DNA of 64,000 nt. It comes from Novosphingobium lentum NBRC 107847. GTDB lineage: Bacteria; Pseudomonadota; Alphaproteobacteria; Sphingomonadales; Sphingomonadaceae. The stretch spans positions 62,001 through 126,000 of the forward strand of contig NZ_BCTW01000012.1 in assembly GCF_001590965.1 (NCBI RefSeq), given 5' to 3'. The stretch's first letter is position 1, and every line of letters starts with the position of its first letter. This document shows positions 17,550 to 26,881 of this stretch, piece after piece. Both the position numbers and the translations under genes were made by a program. Below the pieces are notes generated by a model, which worked only from the letters and a program-made list of their open reading frames with translations, ran no database searches and was not told where the DNA came from.

Positions 17550-18659
17550 ATGGCCGATCGCGGGGTCAGCCGCCGAGACGTGATCGGCGGCGCGGCGGCA
17601 TTGGCGGCCGTCCCGCTGGCCGGGCCGGTGCGCGCGGGCGCATCCGTCCGAACCGTGCCGCTGGTGCTCGGCCATCGCGGCGCGTGCGCGCACCGGCCCG
17701 AACACACGCTGGCCAGCTATGCCCGCGCGATTGCCGATGGCGCCGATTTCGTCGAACCCGACCTCGTGGCGACGCGCGATGGCGTGCTGGTGGCCCGGCA
17801 CGAGAACAACATCGCCGAAACCACCGACGTTGCCACGCACGCGGAATTCGCCACGCGCAAGGCGACCCGGTCGATCGACGGCGAAACGGTCACCGGCTGG
17901 TTCACCGAAGACTTCACGCTGGCCGAACTCAAGACGTTGCGCGCGAAGGAACGACTTGGCGCGTTCCGGCCGGAAAGCCAGGCATACGACGGCGAATTCC
18001 AGATCGTCACGTTCGCCGAAATGATCGACTTCGTCGCTGCGGAGGCCGCGACCCGGGGCCGCTCGATCGGGATCATTCCCGAACTCAAGCACTCGACCTA
18101 TTTCGCCGGGATCGGCCTGCCGCTGGAACAGCGGTTCGTCGACGAGCTGGCGATGCACAGCTATCTGGGCCGCGCGCCGGTCATCGTCCAGAGCTTCGAG
18201 ATCGCCAATCTGCTCTGGCTGCGGACGCGTCTGGCGGGCCGCAACAACGTCCGGCTGATGCAGCTGACCGAAAACGGGGCGATCCCCGCCGACCGCGCGG
18301 CTGCCGGCGACAATCGCACATGGCGGCAACGGCTGACACCCGCCGGGATCGACGAGATCGCGCGCTACGCCGATTTCATCGCGCCGAATTTCCGCGACCT
18401 CGTCCCGCAAGCGGCAGACGGCAAACTCGGCTCGCCGACGCCGCTGCCAAGCCAGGCCCATCGCAGCGGACTGCTGGTCGGGACCTGGACGTTCCGGCCC
18501 GAAAACCGCTATCTCGCTGCAGATTTTCGCGATGCAGCGGGCGATACGGCGCGCAACCCGGCGGGCAGCGTGGCCGAAATCCGGCACTATCTGGCGGCGG
18601 GCGTCGATGCCTTCTTCACCGATGACCCGGCCCTGGGGCGCCTTGCAGTCGATCCCTGA
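17550..18659 (+). CDS. Exported glycerophosphodiester phosphodiesterase
   Basis: A 369-residue enzyme with a Tat-type signal (SRRDVIGGAAALAAVPLAG). The GDPD barrel starts with VLGHRGACAHRPEHTLASY (catalytic HR...E-N/H-T) and has the metal-binding GADFVEPDL (E-x-D) with the second His in VARHENNIAETTD. Later blocks such as IIPELKHSTYF and DAFFTDDP are family-like. It hydrolyses glycerophosphodiesters, from deacylated phospholipids, to glycerol-3-phosphate and an alcohol. Its length and periplasmic location fit GlpQ. It sits two bases after the deleted TBDR, suggesting that the original operon was receptor plus diesterase. Confidence 0.92.
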   Translation: MADRGVSRRDVIGGAAALAAVPLAGPVRAGASVRTVPLVLGHRGACAHRPEHTLASYARAIADGADFVEPDLVATRDGVLVARHENNIAETTDVATHAEFATRKATRSIDGETVTGWFTEDFTLAELKTLRAKERLGAFRPESQAYDGEFQIVTFAEMIDFVAAEAATRGRSIGIIPELKHSTYFAGIGLPLEQRFVDELAMHSYLGRAPVIVQSFEIANLLWLRTRLAGRNNVRLMQLTENGAIPADRAAAGDNRTWRQRLTPAGIDEIARYADFIAPNFRDLVPQAADGKLGSPTPLPSQAHRSGLLVGTWTFRPENRYLAADFRDAAGDTARNPAGSVAEIRHYLAAGVDAFFTDDPALGRLAVDP

Positions 18660-18685
18660 TCGCCACATCCTGGCGGAGGGCCAGG

Positions 18686-18964
18686 CTAGCCGGCGACAGG
18701 TCCGGCGACCACATCGTCGGGCGAGCCATCACCGCCGGTTGCGCGCAAGGCGGTCGCTTCGAGAACGGCGGCCGCGTGTTCGAGCGCGCTCTCGGCCACG
18801 ATCGAGCGCACCGGCCGCGCGCGAATCACGCGGGCGAACTCGACCAGCATCAACCGTTCGGCGGCGGACAGTTCGGGTATCGAACAGGGATCGGGCCCGG
18901 CGCGATCCGGCCCGACGCGATCGGATGACGCAAATCCGTCCTGATGATCGTCGTCCGACTTCAT
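18686..18964 (-). CDS. Possible small hypothetical protein
   Basis: A 92-residue open frame in the 545-base gap between two convergent genes. It has an acidic N-terminus, then a predicted helical stretch (SAAERLMLVEFARVIRARPV) with amphipathic character, and a Gly/Asp-rich tail. No family is recognised and no clear ribosome site precedes it. It could be a chance frame in high-GC DNA. Confidence 0.35.
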   Translation of the reverse strand: MKSDDDHQDGFASSDRVGPDRAGPDPCSIPELSAAERLMLVEFARVIRARPVRSIVAESALEHAAAVLEATALRATGGDGSPDDVVAGPVAG

Positions 18965-19204
18965 GCGCAGCCCGAAACCCTTGCACGGCAGCCATCCGCA
19001 GGCGTTCCCTGAACGGCGGCACCTTTTTGACCCAGTGTGATGGTATCGTTACTATATTGCAGTTCCGGGACTCGTCCGATGTGCGGTCGCCGGTGCCGCC
19101 CCGTTCCTCGAACCCTCAACCACCATGCCGGATCCGCCACGATCGCGCGGCGGTGTCGTCGCTGCATGGGCAGCGGTGGCCACCCGACCTGATGGCCGGG
19201 CGCT

Positions 19205-21973
19205 CTACAGGCAGGGAAACGCGGTCGCGTGGGCTTGCGTCACGCCGCCGGACAACCCCTGCCACAGCGCGCGGTTGAACTTCGCAGTGTCGAGGCGGTC
19301 TTCGTGGCGGAAGTCCTGCCCGGCCATGGCCGCCGTCCAGTAGGCAGCGTCGTGGTTGGGGCAAGGTTGCGCCGCCGCCACCAGCCGGTCGCGCGGGATC
19401 GGCAGCTTCGTGGTCGCCAGCACGCCCGCCGCGCGCGCGGTGTAGGCCCAGTCGTGCGCCACGGTATCGAACACGTCGACCATCGGCAGCGCCAGCGCAT
19501 CGTTGAGGCCCAGCGGCTTCAGCCCCAGCACGCTGCCGATCGTGCGCAGCATGCTGACCGTGTCATAGCGCGTGGAAACAACCGCCTGCCGGCGCACATA
19601 GGGTCCGACGACAAAGGCGATGCTGCGCCGGGCATCGACATGATCGGCGCCGTTCTGCGCATCGTCCTCGATGATGAACACCAGCGTATCGTTGCGGAAC
19701 TTGCTGGTGCTGATCGCTTCGATGACCATGCCCACGGCGAAATCGTTGTCGGCCATCTGCGTTTCGACGGTATCGACGCCATCGATCGCATCCTTGAAAT
19801 CGCCGAAGTGATCGTGGCTCAGCCGCAGCAGCGTGAGCGCGGGCATGGCGTTGCGCTTTTGCTGGCCGGCAAATTCGCGCAGCCATTCCTTGGCCAGCCA
19901 GAAATCGGGAAACTTCTGATCGAACCCCCGGAAATAGGGATCGCTGCGCGTCGCCAGCAGCCTGTCGGCGGGGGTGTAGATGTGCTGCCCGGTCTTGAAC
20001 GGCTCGCGCACCAGCGGCACCGCGCCCGGCAGGCCGGTGTCATAGACCGAGGCATCGGAAAACCCGTAGTTGCGCACCGACAGCCCGGCCTTGATCGCGG
20101 CGTTCCACAAGAAGCCCTGCCCCTGTTCGTCGTCATCGTCGCCATCGGGTGCGGTGAGCAGCGCAGAGCCCGGCAGCAGGTCGCGATCGACCGGGACTTG
20201 CGGGTTGGTGGCGTGGCGCTCGGCCGGGGTCTGCGACGTGGCAATGAAGCGGTCGACTTCCTCGGCTTCATAGGCCAGCCCGCGCTGGGCATAGTTCACC
20301 GGCGCGGTCTTTTCGAGCAGGTCGGGCACGCGACCGGCGGTGGTCCAGGTCCAGCCGGTGCTCGACTGTTCGCCGCTGTCGTAGAAATTGTCGAGCGTCA
20401 CGAACTGTTCGGCCAGCGCATGATGGTTGGGCGTCAGCCGCCGGCCCAGGATCGCCAGCGAGGGATCGCCGTTGCCGATGGGCAGGTCGCCCAGCACCTG
20501 ATCGTACGTGCGGTTCTCCTTCACGATGAACACCACGTGGCGGATCTTCTTGCGCAACGCGGCTATCCGCGCCTGCGCTGCCGCGCGCGATGCCGTGGCC
20601 GACAGCCCGATGTTGTCGGCCACCTGCAGCGTCGTCTTCACCAGCGCGCCCGCGTCGGGCATCGGGAACTGCAGCAACCCGGCTTTTTCGAGCTGGAAGA
20701 TATACTGGTTGGCAGCACCGCACGCGTTGGCCTGCGCCTTGACCGTGGCATTCTTGGGTGGGCAGCCCTGCGGGTTGGGACCGGGCGGGCTCTTGCGGTT
20801 GGCGACGAACACGTGCCGCCCGTCGCGGCTGGCGGCCACCGCGCTGGGATACCAGCCGGTCGGCACCAGCCCCTCGACTTCGGCACCGGTGGCGGTCGCG
20901 CGCACGATCGCGAGCGCGTTGATGCCGCCCATCGTCACCAGCAGCCGCCCATCGGGCAGTTGCGCCAGCGCGTTGGGGTTGGTGCCCTTGCCCGGCAGAA
21001 CCGCCATCTGCGCAGGCATGCCCAGCCGTGGTTCGGCGACAAGCCGGCCGGTGCCGGTAGCGACGATGGCGATGCGGTCGGCATTGTCCTGCGTCGCATA
21101 GAGCCGCCCGGCACGCGCATCGAACAGCAGCGCGGTGGGTTCCCCCAGCATGGCAATCCGGGCGGTGACGTCCACCGAGCCGGCGTTTACCGCCAGCCGC
21201 ACGATCTGCCGGTCGCGTGGCGCGGAAACATACGCGGTCGCATTGTCGGTCCACACGATCGCGAACGGGTTCTCACCGCCGGCCACGCCCGACTGGCGCG
21301 GATCGACCTTGCCCGGTCGCATGTCCCGCTCGGCGATAACGGTGCCGGTGGCCAGATCGATCAGCGACACCGAATCGTTGTAGTAATTGGCGACGAGCAC
21401 GCGCCGTCCATCGGGGCTGACGGCCACACCCGCCGCCTGCGGCTTCACGTCAAAGCCATTGCCGCCGGGATGGCCGAGCTTGATCGGCGCGCCGGCGACC
21501 GCGAAGCCGCCCGCGCCGCGCACGAAGCGATGGACGACATCGTCCACGCCGCCGCCGACCACGAAGCCCGAACCATCGGGCAGCCAGTCGACACCCGAAT
21601 AGCTGTTGGGGACAGTCAGCGTCTGCAGCCAGTGGCTGCCCGCATCGTCGACGGCATAGACGAACAGATACTGGTTGGACTGGTCGGGCAGGATCGCGCC
21701 ATCGGCGCCGTTGACGCGATTGAAGCCGCTGGTCAGCATCAGCATGGTCCGGCCATCGGGGCTCATCGCCATGGCCGAGGCACCATCGGCGAGCGTATCG
21801 GGCCGTGGCCCGGTCCGCGCGACCAGCGGTTCGAACCGCGCACCGGGCGCCGCCAGCGGAGTCAGCGCCTGCCCGGTCGGGAGCATCGGCGCCGGTGCGG
21901 GTGGGGAAGCGAGCGCCTGGCCCGATACCATGGATGAGGCTGTGCCCAGCAGCAGCGCGAACAGGAACCTCAT
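19205..21973 (-). CDS. Bifunctional beta-propeller / phosphoesterase exported protein
   Basis: A 922-residue protein with a Sec signal (about 22 residues). Residues 45-420 form a YncE/YVTN-type propeller with repeated blocks such as GVAVSPDGRRVLVANYYNDS, LPDGRLLVTMGG and AASRDGRHVFVANRKSPPG. From about residue 490 there is a phosphoesterase of the phospholipase C/acid phosphatase group (PF04185 type): VVFIVKENRTYDQVLGDLP, LDNFYDSGEQSSTGW, and the metal-binding FIIEDDAQNGADHVDARRS near residue 770. This fusion is known from other proteobacteria with largely unknown substrates. It follows a TBDR gene (start 24601) by 144 bases on the same strand. Confidence 0.88.
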   Translation of the reverse strand: MRFLFALLLGTASSMVSGQALASPPAPAPMLPTGQALTPLAAPGARFEPLVARTGPRPDTLADGASAMAMSPDGRTMLMLTSGFNRVNGADGAILPDQSNQYLFVYAVDDAGSHWLQTLTVPNSYSGVDWLPDGSGFVVGGGVDDVVHRFVRGAGGFAVAGAPIKLGHPGGNGFDVKPQAAGVAVSPDGRRVLVANYYNDSVSLIDLATGTVIAERDMRPGKVDPRQSGVAGGENPFAIVWTDNATAYVSAPRDRQIVRLAVNAGSVDVTARIAMLGEPTALLFDARAGRLYATQDNADRIAIVATGTGRLVAEPRLGMPAQMAVLPGKGTNPNALAQLPDGRLLVTMGGINALAIVRATATGAEVEGLVPTGWYPSAVAASRDGRHVFVANRKSPPGPNPQGCPPKNATVKAQANACGAANQYIFQLEKAGLLQFPMPDAGALVKTTLQVADNIGLSATASRAAAQARIAALRKKIRHVVFIVKENRTYDQVLGDLPIGNGDPSLAILGRRLTPNHHALAEQFVTLDNFYDSGEQSSTGWTWTTAGRVPDLLEKTAPVNYAQRGLAYEAEEVDRFIATSQTPAERHATNPQVPVDRDLLPGSALLTAPDGDDDDEQGQGFLWNAAIKAGLSVRNYGFSDASVYDTGLPGAVPLVREPFKTGQHIYTPADRLLATRSDPYFRGFDQKFPDFWLAKEWLREFAGQQKRNAMPALTLLRLSHDHFGDFKDAIDGVDTVETQMADNDFAVGMVIEAISTSKFRNDTLVFIIEDDAQNGADHVDARRSIAFVVGPYVRRQAVVSTRYDTVSMLRTIGSVLGLKPLGLNDALALPMVDVFDTVAHDWAYTARAAGVLATTKLPIPRDRLVAAAQPCPNHDAAYWTAAMAGQDFRHEDRLDTAKFNRALWQGLSGGVTQAHATAFPCL

Positions 21974-22117
21974 CGAACACCTCGTTTCACGCGGTCGTGT
22001 TGCTTTTTGGGCCGGTGCCGCACCGGCGTTGGCCGAACCAGCACTAAACGCATCGCCGACCCTGCGGAAGCGAACGCGGAGCGGGTTCGCAAGATCCCGC
22101 CCCGCATCCGCAACGGC

Positions 22118-24601
22118 CTACATCTTGATATTGGCTTCCACACCGAACGTGCGGAAATCGTTGTAGAAGCCGGTGACCCCGGAGGTCGGCGAGCCGGACT
22201 TGTAGAACAAGTGCTGTTCGTTGGTCAGGTTGCGCGCCCACACCGCGACGGTCAACTTCGCACCGGTGCCGCCCATGTCGATATCGGCAATCGCCAATCG
22301 ACCGTTGAACACCAGCCCATGCTCGCCCTTGGGCTGCGCAAAGCGCACCGCGCGGGTCACCGGATCGTACGTGGTGTCGGTGTAGTTGGCGTAGTAGCCG
22401 GAGTCATAGTTGCCATCGAAGTGTCCACGGAAGGTGAACCCGTTGCCTGGGATCTCGTAATCGATCGAGCCACTGGCCGCGTACTTGGGGGTATAGACCT
22501 GGTAGATCGGCACCGGCACGGTGATGAACACCCCGCCCGTCTGCGGGAAGGGGTTCAGCGTGTTGGGGATCTTCACGCTGTTATAGGCATAGCTGGCGGT
22601 CAGCGTCAGGCCGGTGACCGGGGCGAGCGTGAACTCGGCCTCGATGCCCTTGAGCCGACCGGTGCCTGGCGCATTGACGGTGTTGGTGGTGGTACGCGTT
22701 GTCGCCACGCGCACGCCGTTGATCACATCCTCGTACAACCCGCTGAAGTCGAGCTGGATGTCCTTGTACCGGCCGGTATAGGCGGCCACGTTAAGCCGCG
22801 CGCGGCGGTTCCAGAACTCCGTCTTGGCGCCGATCTCGAACATCGAGACGGTTTCGGGATTGAACGTCTGGTAGCTGAGCGAGCGCGAGTTGGCGCCGCC
22901 CGATTTGTAGCCGGTGCTCCACTTGCCGTAAAAGTGAATGTCGCGCGATGCGTCGATCGCCAGATTGACCATCGGATCGAAGCGCGACCACGACGCATTG
23001 AGCGGGATCGGCCCGACCACGTTCGTGCCGTTGACCGGCAGAATCGGAGCTGCCCCGTTGACGATGTCGAGCGCGCCCTCCTTCTTGTCGTGGGTATAGC
23101 GGCCGCCTGCGGTCAGGTGGATCGCATCGTCGAGCAGCGGCGGCGTGTAAGTCGCCTGGCCATAGGCACCGATGCTGGTGGTCTTGACGTGGCTCGCACG
23201 ATCGAGCGGCTGGGTGTCGAGATTGTAGTTGCGCAAGGTGTAGCCGATGCCCGCCGCATCGGCGAACACGTTGGTGTTGACCGTCTGCGCGTTGTCCGAA
23301 ACCTTTTCCTGATAATACAAGGCGCCGAACGCGAACTGCAGCCGGTCGAGCTCGCCCACGGCCTGCAGTTCCTGACTGAACTGGTGCTGCTTGAACTTGG
23401 CGAGGCTGTAGCGCGAGAATGCGAAGCCGACGAAGCTGCCGGTGGGGTTGGCCGTGGTCAGCGGTTGCTGCAGCGACGGCACCGCATTGCCGTTGTCGAA
23501 CTGGCTCTGGCGCAGCGTGCGATACGATGTGATCGACTTCAGCGTCACTTGCGGGGCGATGTGCCAATCGAGACCGAGGCGCACGCCGTGCGTGTTACCG
23601 ATTCCGGGCTGTTCGGGAGAGCCGACTACGGCGGTCGAGGCGCGAGTCGGCTGGACCGGGCCGATCGCGGCGAGCTTGTTGGGTGCAAGCGCCGGTGCCG
23701 TGGCGGTAGCGGCCAGGCCGGTGCCGGGCGAAATCAGCTGCAGGTACAGCGTGGTGGTCGCATCGTACGACGCATCGTATGACAGATCGGCGCTGAAGTT
23801 GGGCGCCGGCTTCCACAGCACTTCGCCGTGGATGCCGCGCTTGTCATAGGCGTTGAAGTCCGAAGCGCCGGCCAGCGGGTTCTTCACCATGCCGCCACGA
23901 TGGCTGACGATCCCATCGAGCTTGACGCTCAGATTGGCGAATTCAGGCAGATCGACATGGACTTCACCCTTGTAGCTGCCGTAGTTTCCGGCACCCACGG
24001 TGGCGTTGACCTTATATTCACCGCTCGGCCGCTTGGTCACGATGTTGACTGCGCCGCCTTCGGTGTTGCGGCCGAACAGCGTGCCTTGCGGGCCTTTGAG
24101 CACTTCGATGTTGGCGACGTCAAACAGTGCTGAGCCAAGCCCTTGGGCGCGGCCGAGGTAGACCCCGTCGATGTAGATGCCCACGCCCTGATCGCGCGCC
24201 GGCTGGTTGGAATCCGACAGCACACCCACCCCGCGGACGTTGATGATCAGCGCGCTGGGGCGCGAAAAGAACGGCGCGATGCGCAGCGAGGGCACCGCGC
24301 CGTCCCCCAGATCGAGCAGCGACTGGGCGTGGCGGTTGGTCAGGTCGTCAGCACCGAGCACCGAAATCGCGATCGGCGTCTGCTGCAGGTTTTCGGGGCG
24401 CTTCTGCGCGGTCACGATGATTTCGCCCAGCCCGCTGGCCGCCCCGTCTGCCGCGGCTGCCGCATCGGCGGTCACTGCGGATGGCGCAGCGGCGGACGCG
24501 CCGCTATCCGTATCGGTGGTCGCGGCCATCGCCGTGGTCGAAACGCCGGCCAGCATGACCGGAACGACGCGCGTGATGAAAGTCCTGAAAACGCGTTGCA
24601 T
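22118..24601 (-). CDS. TonB-dependent outer-membrane receptor upstream of a phosphoesterase
   Basis: An 827-residue receptor of the large sphingomonad type. It has a signal ending AMA, an Ala-rich linker, a TonB box GEIIVTAQKRPENLQQTPIA, a plug with INVRGVGVLSDSNQPARDQG and VLKGPQGTLFGRNTEGGAVN, and a barrel. The C-terminal residue is Met (FGVEANIKM) rather than the usual Phe, although Phe occurs eight residues earlier. AAGGGGG lies five bases before the ATG. The neighbouring phosphoesterase gene on the same strand suggests a shared role in phosphorylated-substrate uptake; the ligand is not known. Confidence 0.9.
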   Translation of the reverse strand: MQRVFRTFITRVVPVMLAGVSTTAMAATTDTDSGASAAAPSAVTADAAAAADGAASGLGEIIVTAQKRPENLQQTPIAISVLGADDLTNRHAQSLLDLGDGAVPSLRIAPFFSRPSALIINVRGVGVLSDSNQPARDQGVGIYIDGVYLGRAQGLGSALFDVANIEVLKGPQGTLFGRNTEGGAVNIVTKRPSGEYKVNATVGAGNYGSYKGEVHVDLPEFANLSVKLDGIVSHRGGMVKNPLAGASDFNAYDKRGIHGEVLWKPAPNFSADLSYDASYDATTTLYLQLISPGTGLAATATAPALAPNKLAAIGPVQPTRASTAVVGSPEQPGIGNTHGVRLGLDWHIAPQVTLKSITSYRTLRQSQFDNGNAVPSLQQPLTTANPTGSFVGFAFSRYSLAKFKQHQFSQELQAVGELDRLQFAFGALYYQEKVSDNAQTVNTNVFADAAGIGYTLRNYNLDTQPLDRASHVKTTSIGAYGQATYTPPLLDDAIHLTAGGRYTHDKKEGALDIVNGAAPILPVNGTNVVGPIPLNASWSRFDPMVNLAIDASRDIHFYGKWSTGYKSGGANSRSLSYQTFNPETVSMFEIGAKTEFWNRRARLNVAAYTGRYKDIQLDFSGLYEDVINGVRVATTRTTTNTVNAPGTGRLKGIEAEFTLAPVTGLTLTASYAYNSVKIPNTLNPFPQTGGVFITVPVPIYQVYTPKYAASGSIDYEIPGNGFTFRGHFDGNYDSGYYANYTDTTYDPVTRAVRFAQPKGEHGLVFNGRLAIADIDMGGTGAKLTVAVWARNLTNEQHLFYKSGSPTSGVTGFYNDFRTFGVEANIKM

Positions 24602-25057
24602 CTAAGCCCCCTTGAAAATCGCAAAGGGAGCGCCCGCCGAACGCGCGCACGCGCCGACTTCGCCCCCCAACCCGAGGCGGCGGTAGGGGCCAAGTGCGAC
24701 GGCTGCGTGTCCGATTGAAGTAGGTTCGATGACACATCCGCTTTCCGCGTCACGCGAATGACGCCGTTGGCACGCGACGGACACCGAACCAACCGAACCG
24801 GATGCGAAAGGAACCGGGCCGAAGTGAGCGGGTGATGTGGGCGAGCATGTGGCGGGCGGGAGAGGGCGGGCGCGCAACTTGCGGGCCCGCACGGGGCGGG
24901 CAATGCCCACGGCGGCGCGGCGACGCGATCGCCACCGTTGACAGCCGCAGCAGCCAGGACATCCGTCCGAGCCGACAACGCCCCTAGCGTGACGGATATT
25001 GCGGAGATCGGGACAGCCAAAGCAGCCCCGACGATGCGAGGGGAACGGGCGATCGCC
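24602..25057. promoter_or_regulatory. Intergenic region upstream of the TBDR gene with an 18-bp dyad
   Basis: No gene is supported in these 456 bases. The perfect dyad GCGTCA-CGCGAA-TGACGC at 24747-24764 lies about 150 bases upstream of the receptor start and is a plausible operator. The remainder is GC-rich with no clear promoter. Confidence 0.4.
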
Positions 25058-26221
25058 CTAAACGAGCTTGGCGGCGCCGTTGCCCAGTTCGCCGAAGTAG
25101 CGCGCCATGGCATCCGCCGCCTTTTCGGTGAGGGTGATGAACGCGCGGCGCCGGTCAGTTTCATCGTCCACCCGCTGGAGCAGCCCGACGTCGGTCATCT
25201 GCCCGATCCAGCGCAGCGCGGTGGTGGGCGGAACACCCGAGGCGATGCACAGCGAAGTCACCGACACGCGGATATGTTCGGCGCGCGCGGCAGTGAGGTC
25301 GAGCAGCATGTCCCACGCCGGATCGGCGAACAGCTCACCTTCGAAGAAGCGCGCGCGCAACTGGCGCTGCCGGATCACGCGCCGGATCAGGCGCGGATCG
25401 GGCAGCGGATGGCGCGATGCGCGCACCAGCCGGTCGGTGGCCGGATCGGCAGCGGCGGCGTGAAGCGGAGCAGCGGTGTAGCCCGGCGCGGGCGAGCGGA
25501 AGCGGAAGGCCGATGGATCGTCGTCCCCATTGCGATCGTCATCGCCATCATCACAGCCAGCGCCAGCATCGAAGCTGCCCCGCATCGCATTGCCGAGACC
25601 AGGACCATGGCCGCCGCCATTCGCAAAAGGACCGCCGCCCGAAAGGCTGTCGAGCTTCTGTGCGATCTGGGTGACCTGTTCGGTCAGGCGCAACAGCGCG
25701 AGGCGTTCGTCCTCACCCAGTTCGCGCACGCGCGCACCGGCGCCGCGCGCCATGATGCGGCCCAGCGCGATCATCCGTTCGGCGCGGCTGGGGGTGACGA
25801 GAATCTGCGCGTCGGACTGGTCGAGGCAGCCGAACACATCGTCCAGCGAACCGATGCTGGTGGACACCACCATTTGCGCCCCGCATTGCGCAACGCGCAT
25901 GTCGAGCCGCGACAGCGCCGCCATCTCAGCCCCGTCGATCACCGGGCAATCGACCAGCACGAGATCGCCCAGCTTGTATTCAACCGGCCCCACTTGGTCT
26001 GCCCGCGCGTCATCTGGCCGCAACTCGTCTGGCCGCGATTGGTCGGACAGCAGCAGTTGCGCCAAGTCGGTGGCCTGCGCCACACGCAGCCCGGCCGCTG
26101 CCGCATCCTCCGCGATTTCGGCGCGCAAATAGCTGCGATCGGCAAAGATCGAAACCACCAGCGGCTGCGTCCCAAAATCGTTGGCGGGGTCGCGGTCGAA
26201 CCGGTACGCAGCGGTGCTCAT
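25058..26221 (-). CDS. Winged-helix (MarR-like) regulator with an N-terminal receiver-like domain
   Basis: A 387-residue protein. Residues 20-150 alternate strand and helix like a response-regulator or ParA-type fold (LVVSIFADRSYLRAEIAE..., LVLVDCPVIDG) but lack a full phosphorylation pocket. Residues 165-190 look coiled-coil. A low-complexity Asp/Asn/Gly segment follows (CDDGDDDRNGDDD). The last 110 residues resemble a MarR-type winged helix: DPAWDMLLDLTAA, SVTSLCIASGVPPTTALRWI (recognition helix) and VDDETDRRRAFITLT (wing). The start is the ATG at 26219-26221; an upstream frame to 26281 adds unrelated residues. The target is unknown. It lies next to the L,D-transpeptidase and purA on the same strand. 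Confidence 0.75.
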   Translation of the reverse strand: MSTAAYRFDRDPANDFGTQPLVVSIFADRSYLRAEIAEDAAAAGLRVAQATDLAQLLLSDQSRPDELRPDDARADQVGPVEYKLGDLVLVDCPVIDGAEMAALSRLDMRVAQCGAQMVVSTSIGSLDDVFGCLDQSDAQILVTPSRAERMIALGRIMARGAGARVRELGEDERLALLRLTEQVTQIAQKLDSLSGGGPFANGGGHGPGLGNAMRGSFDAGAGCDDGDDDRNGDDDPSAFRFRSPAPGYTAAPLHAAAADPATDRLVRASRHPLPDPRLIRRVIRQRQLRARFFEGELFADPAWDMLLDLTAARAEHIRVSVTSLCIASGVPPTTALRWIGQMTDVGLLQRVDDETDRRRAFITLTEKAADAMARYFGELGNGAAKLV

Positions 26222-26363
26222 CAGCCTTGACCTCCGATCGCGGGCCACGCCGGGCTGAACGCGACACCGATGCGGCGCCATGTGCCTTTGCGTAACGTTT
26301 CCGCGCCAGAACAGGCGTAGAACAAAAAGGGTTCAGGTCAAGATCAGAAACTTCGGTTTTGGA

Positions 26364-26879
26364 TCAATGACCGATCTCGATCGGGGTGCCATCGGGCACA
26401 AGCTCCCACAATTCCTCAATTTCGGCATCGTCGAGCGCGATGCAGCCATCGGTCCAGTCGCCCGTCACCCGGCCATGGGTACCGTTGGGCTGGCCATGGA
26501 TGAAGATCTGCCCGCCGGGCGCGCGACCCGCCGCGCGCGCCAGCGCGGTGTCGCGCGAATCGGGATACGTGATGTGCAGCGAGAGGTGATAGCTGCTGGA
26601 AGGATTGCCGTAATCGATGGTGTAGCGGCCTTCGGGGGTGCGCCCGTCGCCTTGGAAATGCTTGGGGCCCACCGGCTGCTCGCCCAGCTGGATGTGATCG
26701 TAGGTGCGCACCACGCGGCCGCCGGCCTGCAATATCAGCTGGCGCGCGGCCTTGTGCACCACGACCAGATCGACCTCGGCCGATGGCTCGCCCGCGTCGG
26801 CAACTTGCGCCGACGCCTGCATCGCGCCCGCGCCTGCCACTGCCATCGCCAGCGGCAGCACCCGGCGCGGCAGCCGCAT
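26364..26879 (-). CDS. L,D-transpeptidase (YkuD domain) family exported protein
   Basis: A 171-residue protein with a Sec signal (MRLPRRVLPLAMAVAGAGAM, cleavage near ASAQ). The YkuD core shows GRTPEGRYTIDYGNP, IFIHGQPNGTHG and the catalytic TDGCIAL (consensus S-H-G-C-x-R; here D replaces H and A-L replaces R). Canonical enzymes make 3-3 crosslinks in peptidoglycan or attach proteins to it. The altered motif groups this with the YafK-like branch, some members of which cut rather than form bonds. The start is two bases past the purA stop, so both are probably on one transcript. Confidence 0.82.
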   Translation of the reverse strand: MRLPRRVLPLAMAVAGAGAMQASAQVADAGEPSAEVDLVVVHKAARQLILQAGGRVVRTYDHIQLGEQPVGPKHFQGDGRTPEGRYTIDYGNPSSSYHLSLHITYPDSRDTALARAAGRAPGGQIFIHGQPNGTHGRVTGDWTDGCIALDDAEIEELWELVPDGTPIEIGH

Positions 26880-26881
26880 GG

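Noticed and set aside
18729..19022. Second overlapping small frame in the GDPD-phosphoesterase gap
   Set aside because: Arg-rich composition and overlap with the more protein-like frame at 18686-18964.
19229..21937. A 902-codon plus-strand frame
   Set aside because: Antisense to the propeller/phosphoesterase gene, with no recognisable domain.
24472..25164. A 230-codon minus-strand frame upstream of the TBDR gene
   Set aside because: It overlaps the receptor signal-peptide region in another frame and has low-complexity Arg/Pro/Ser composition.
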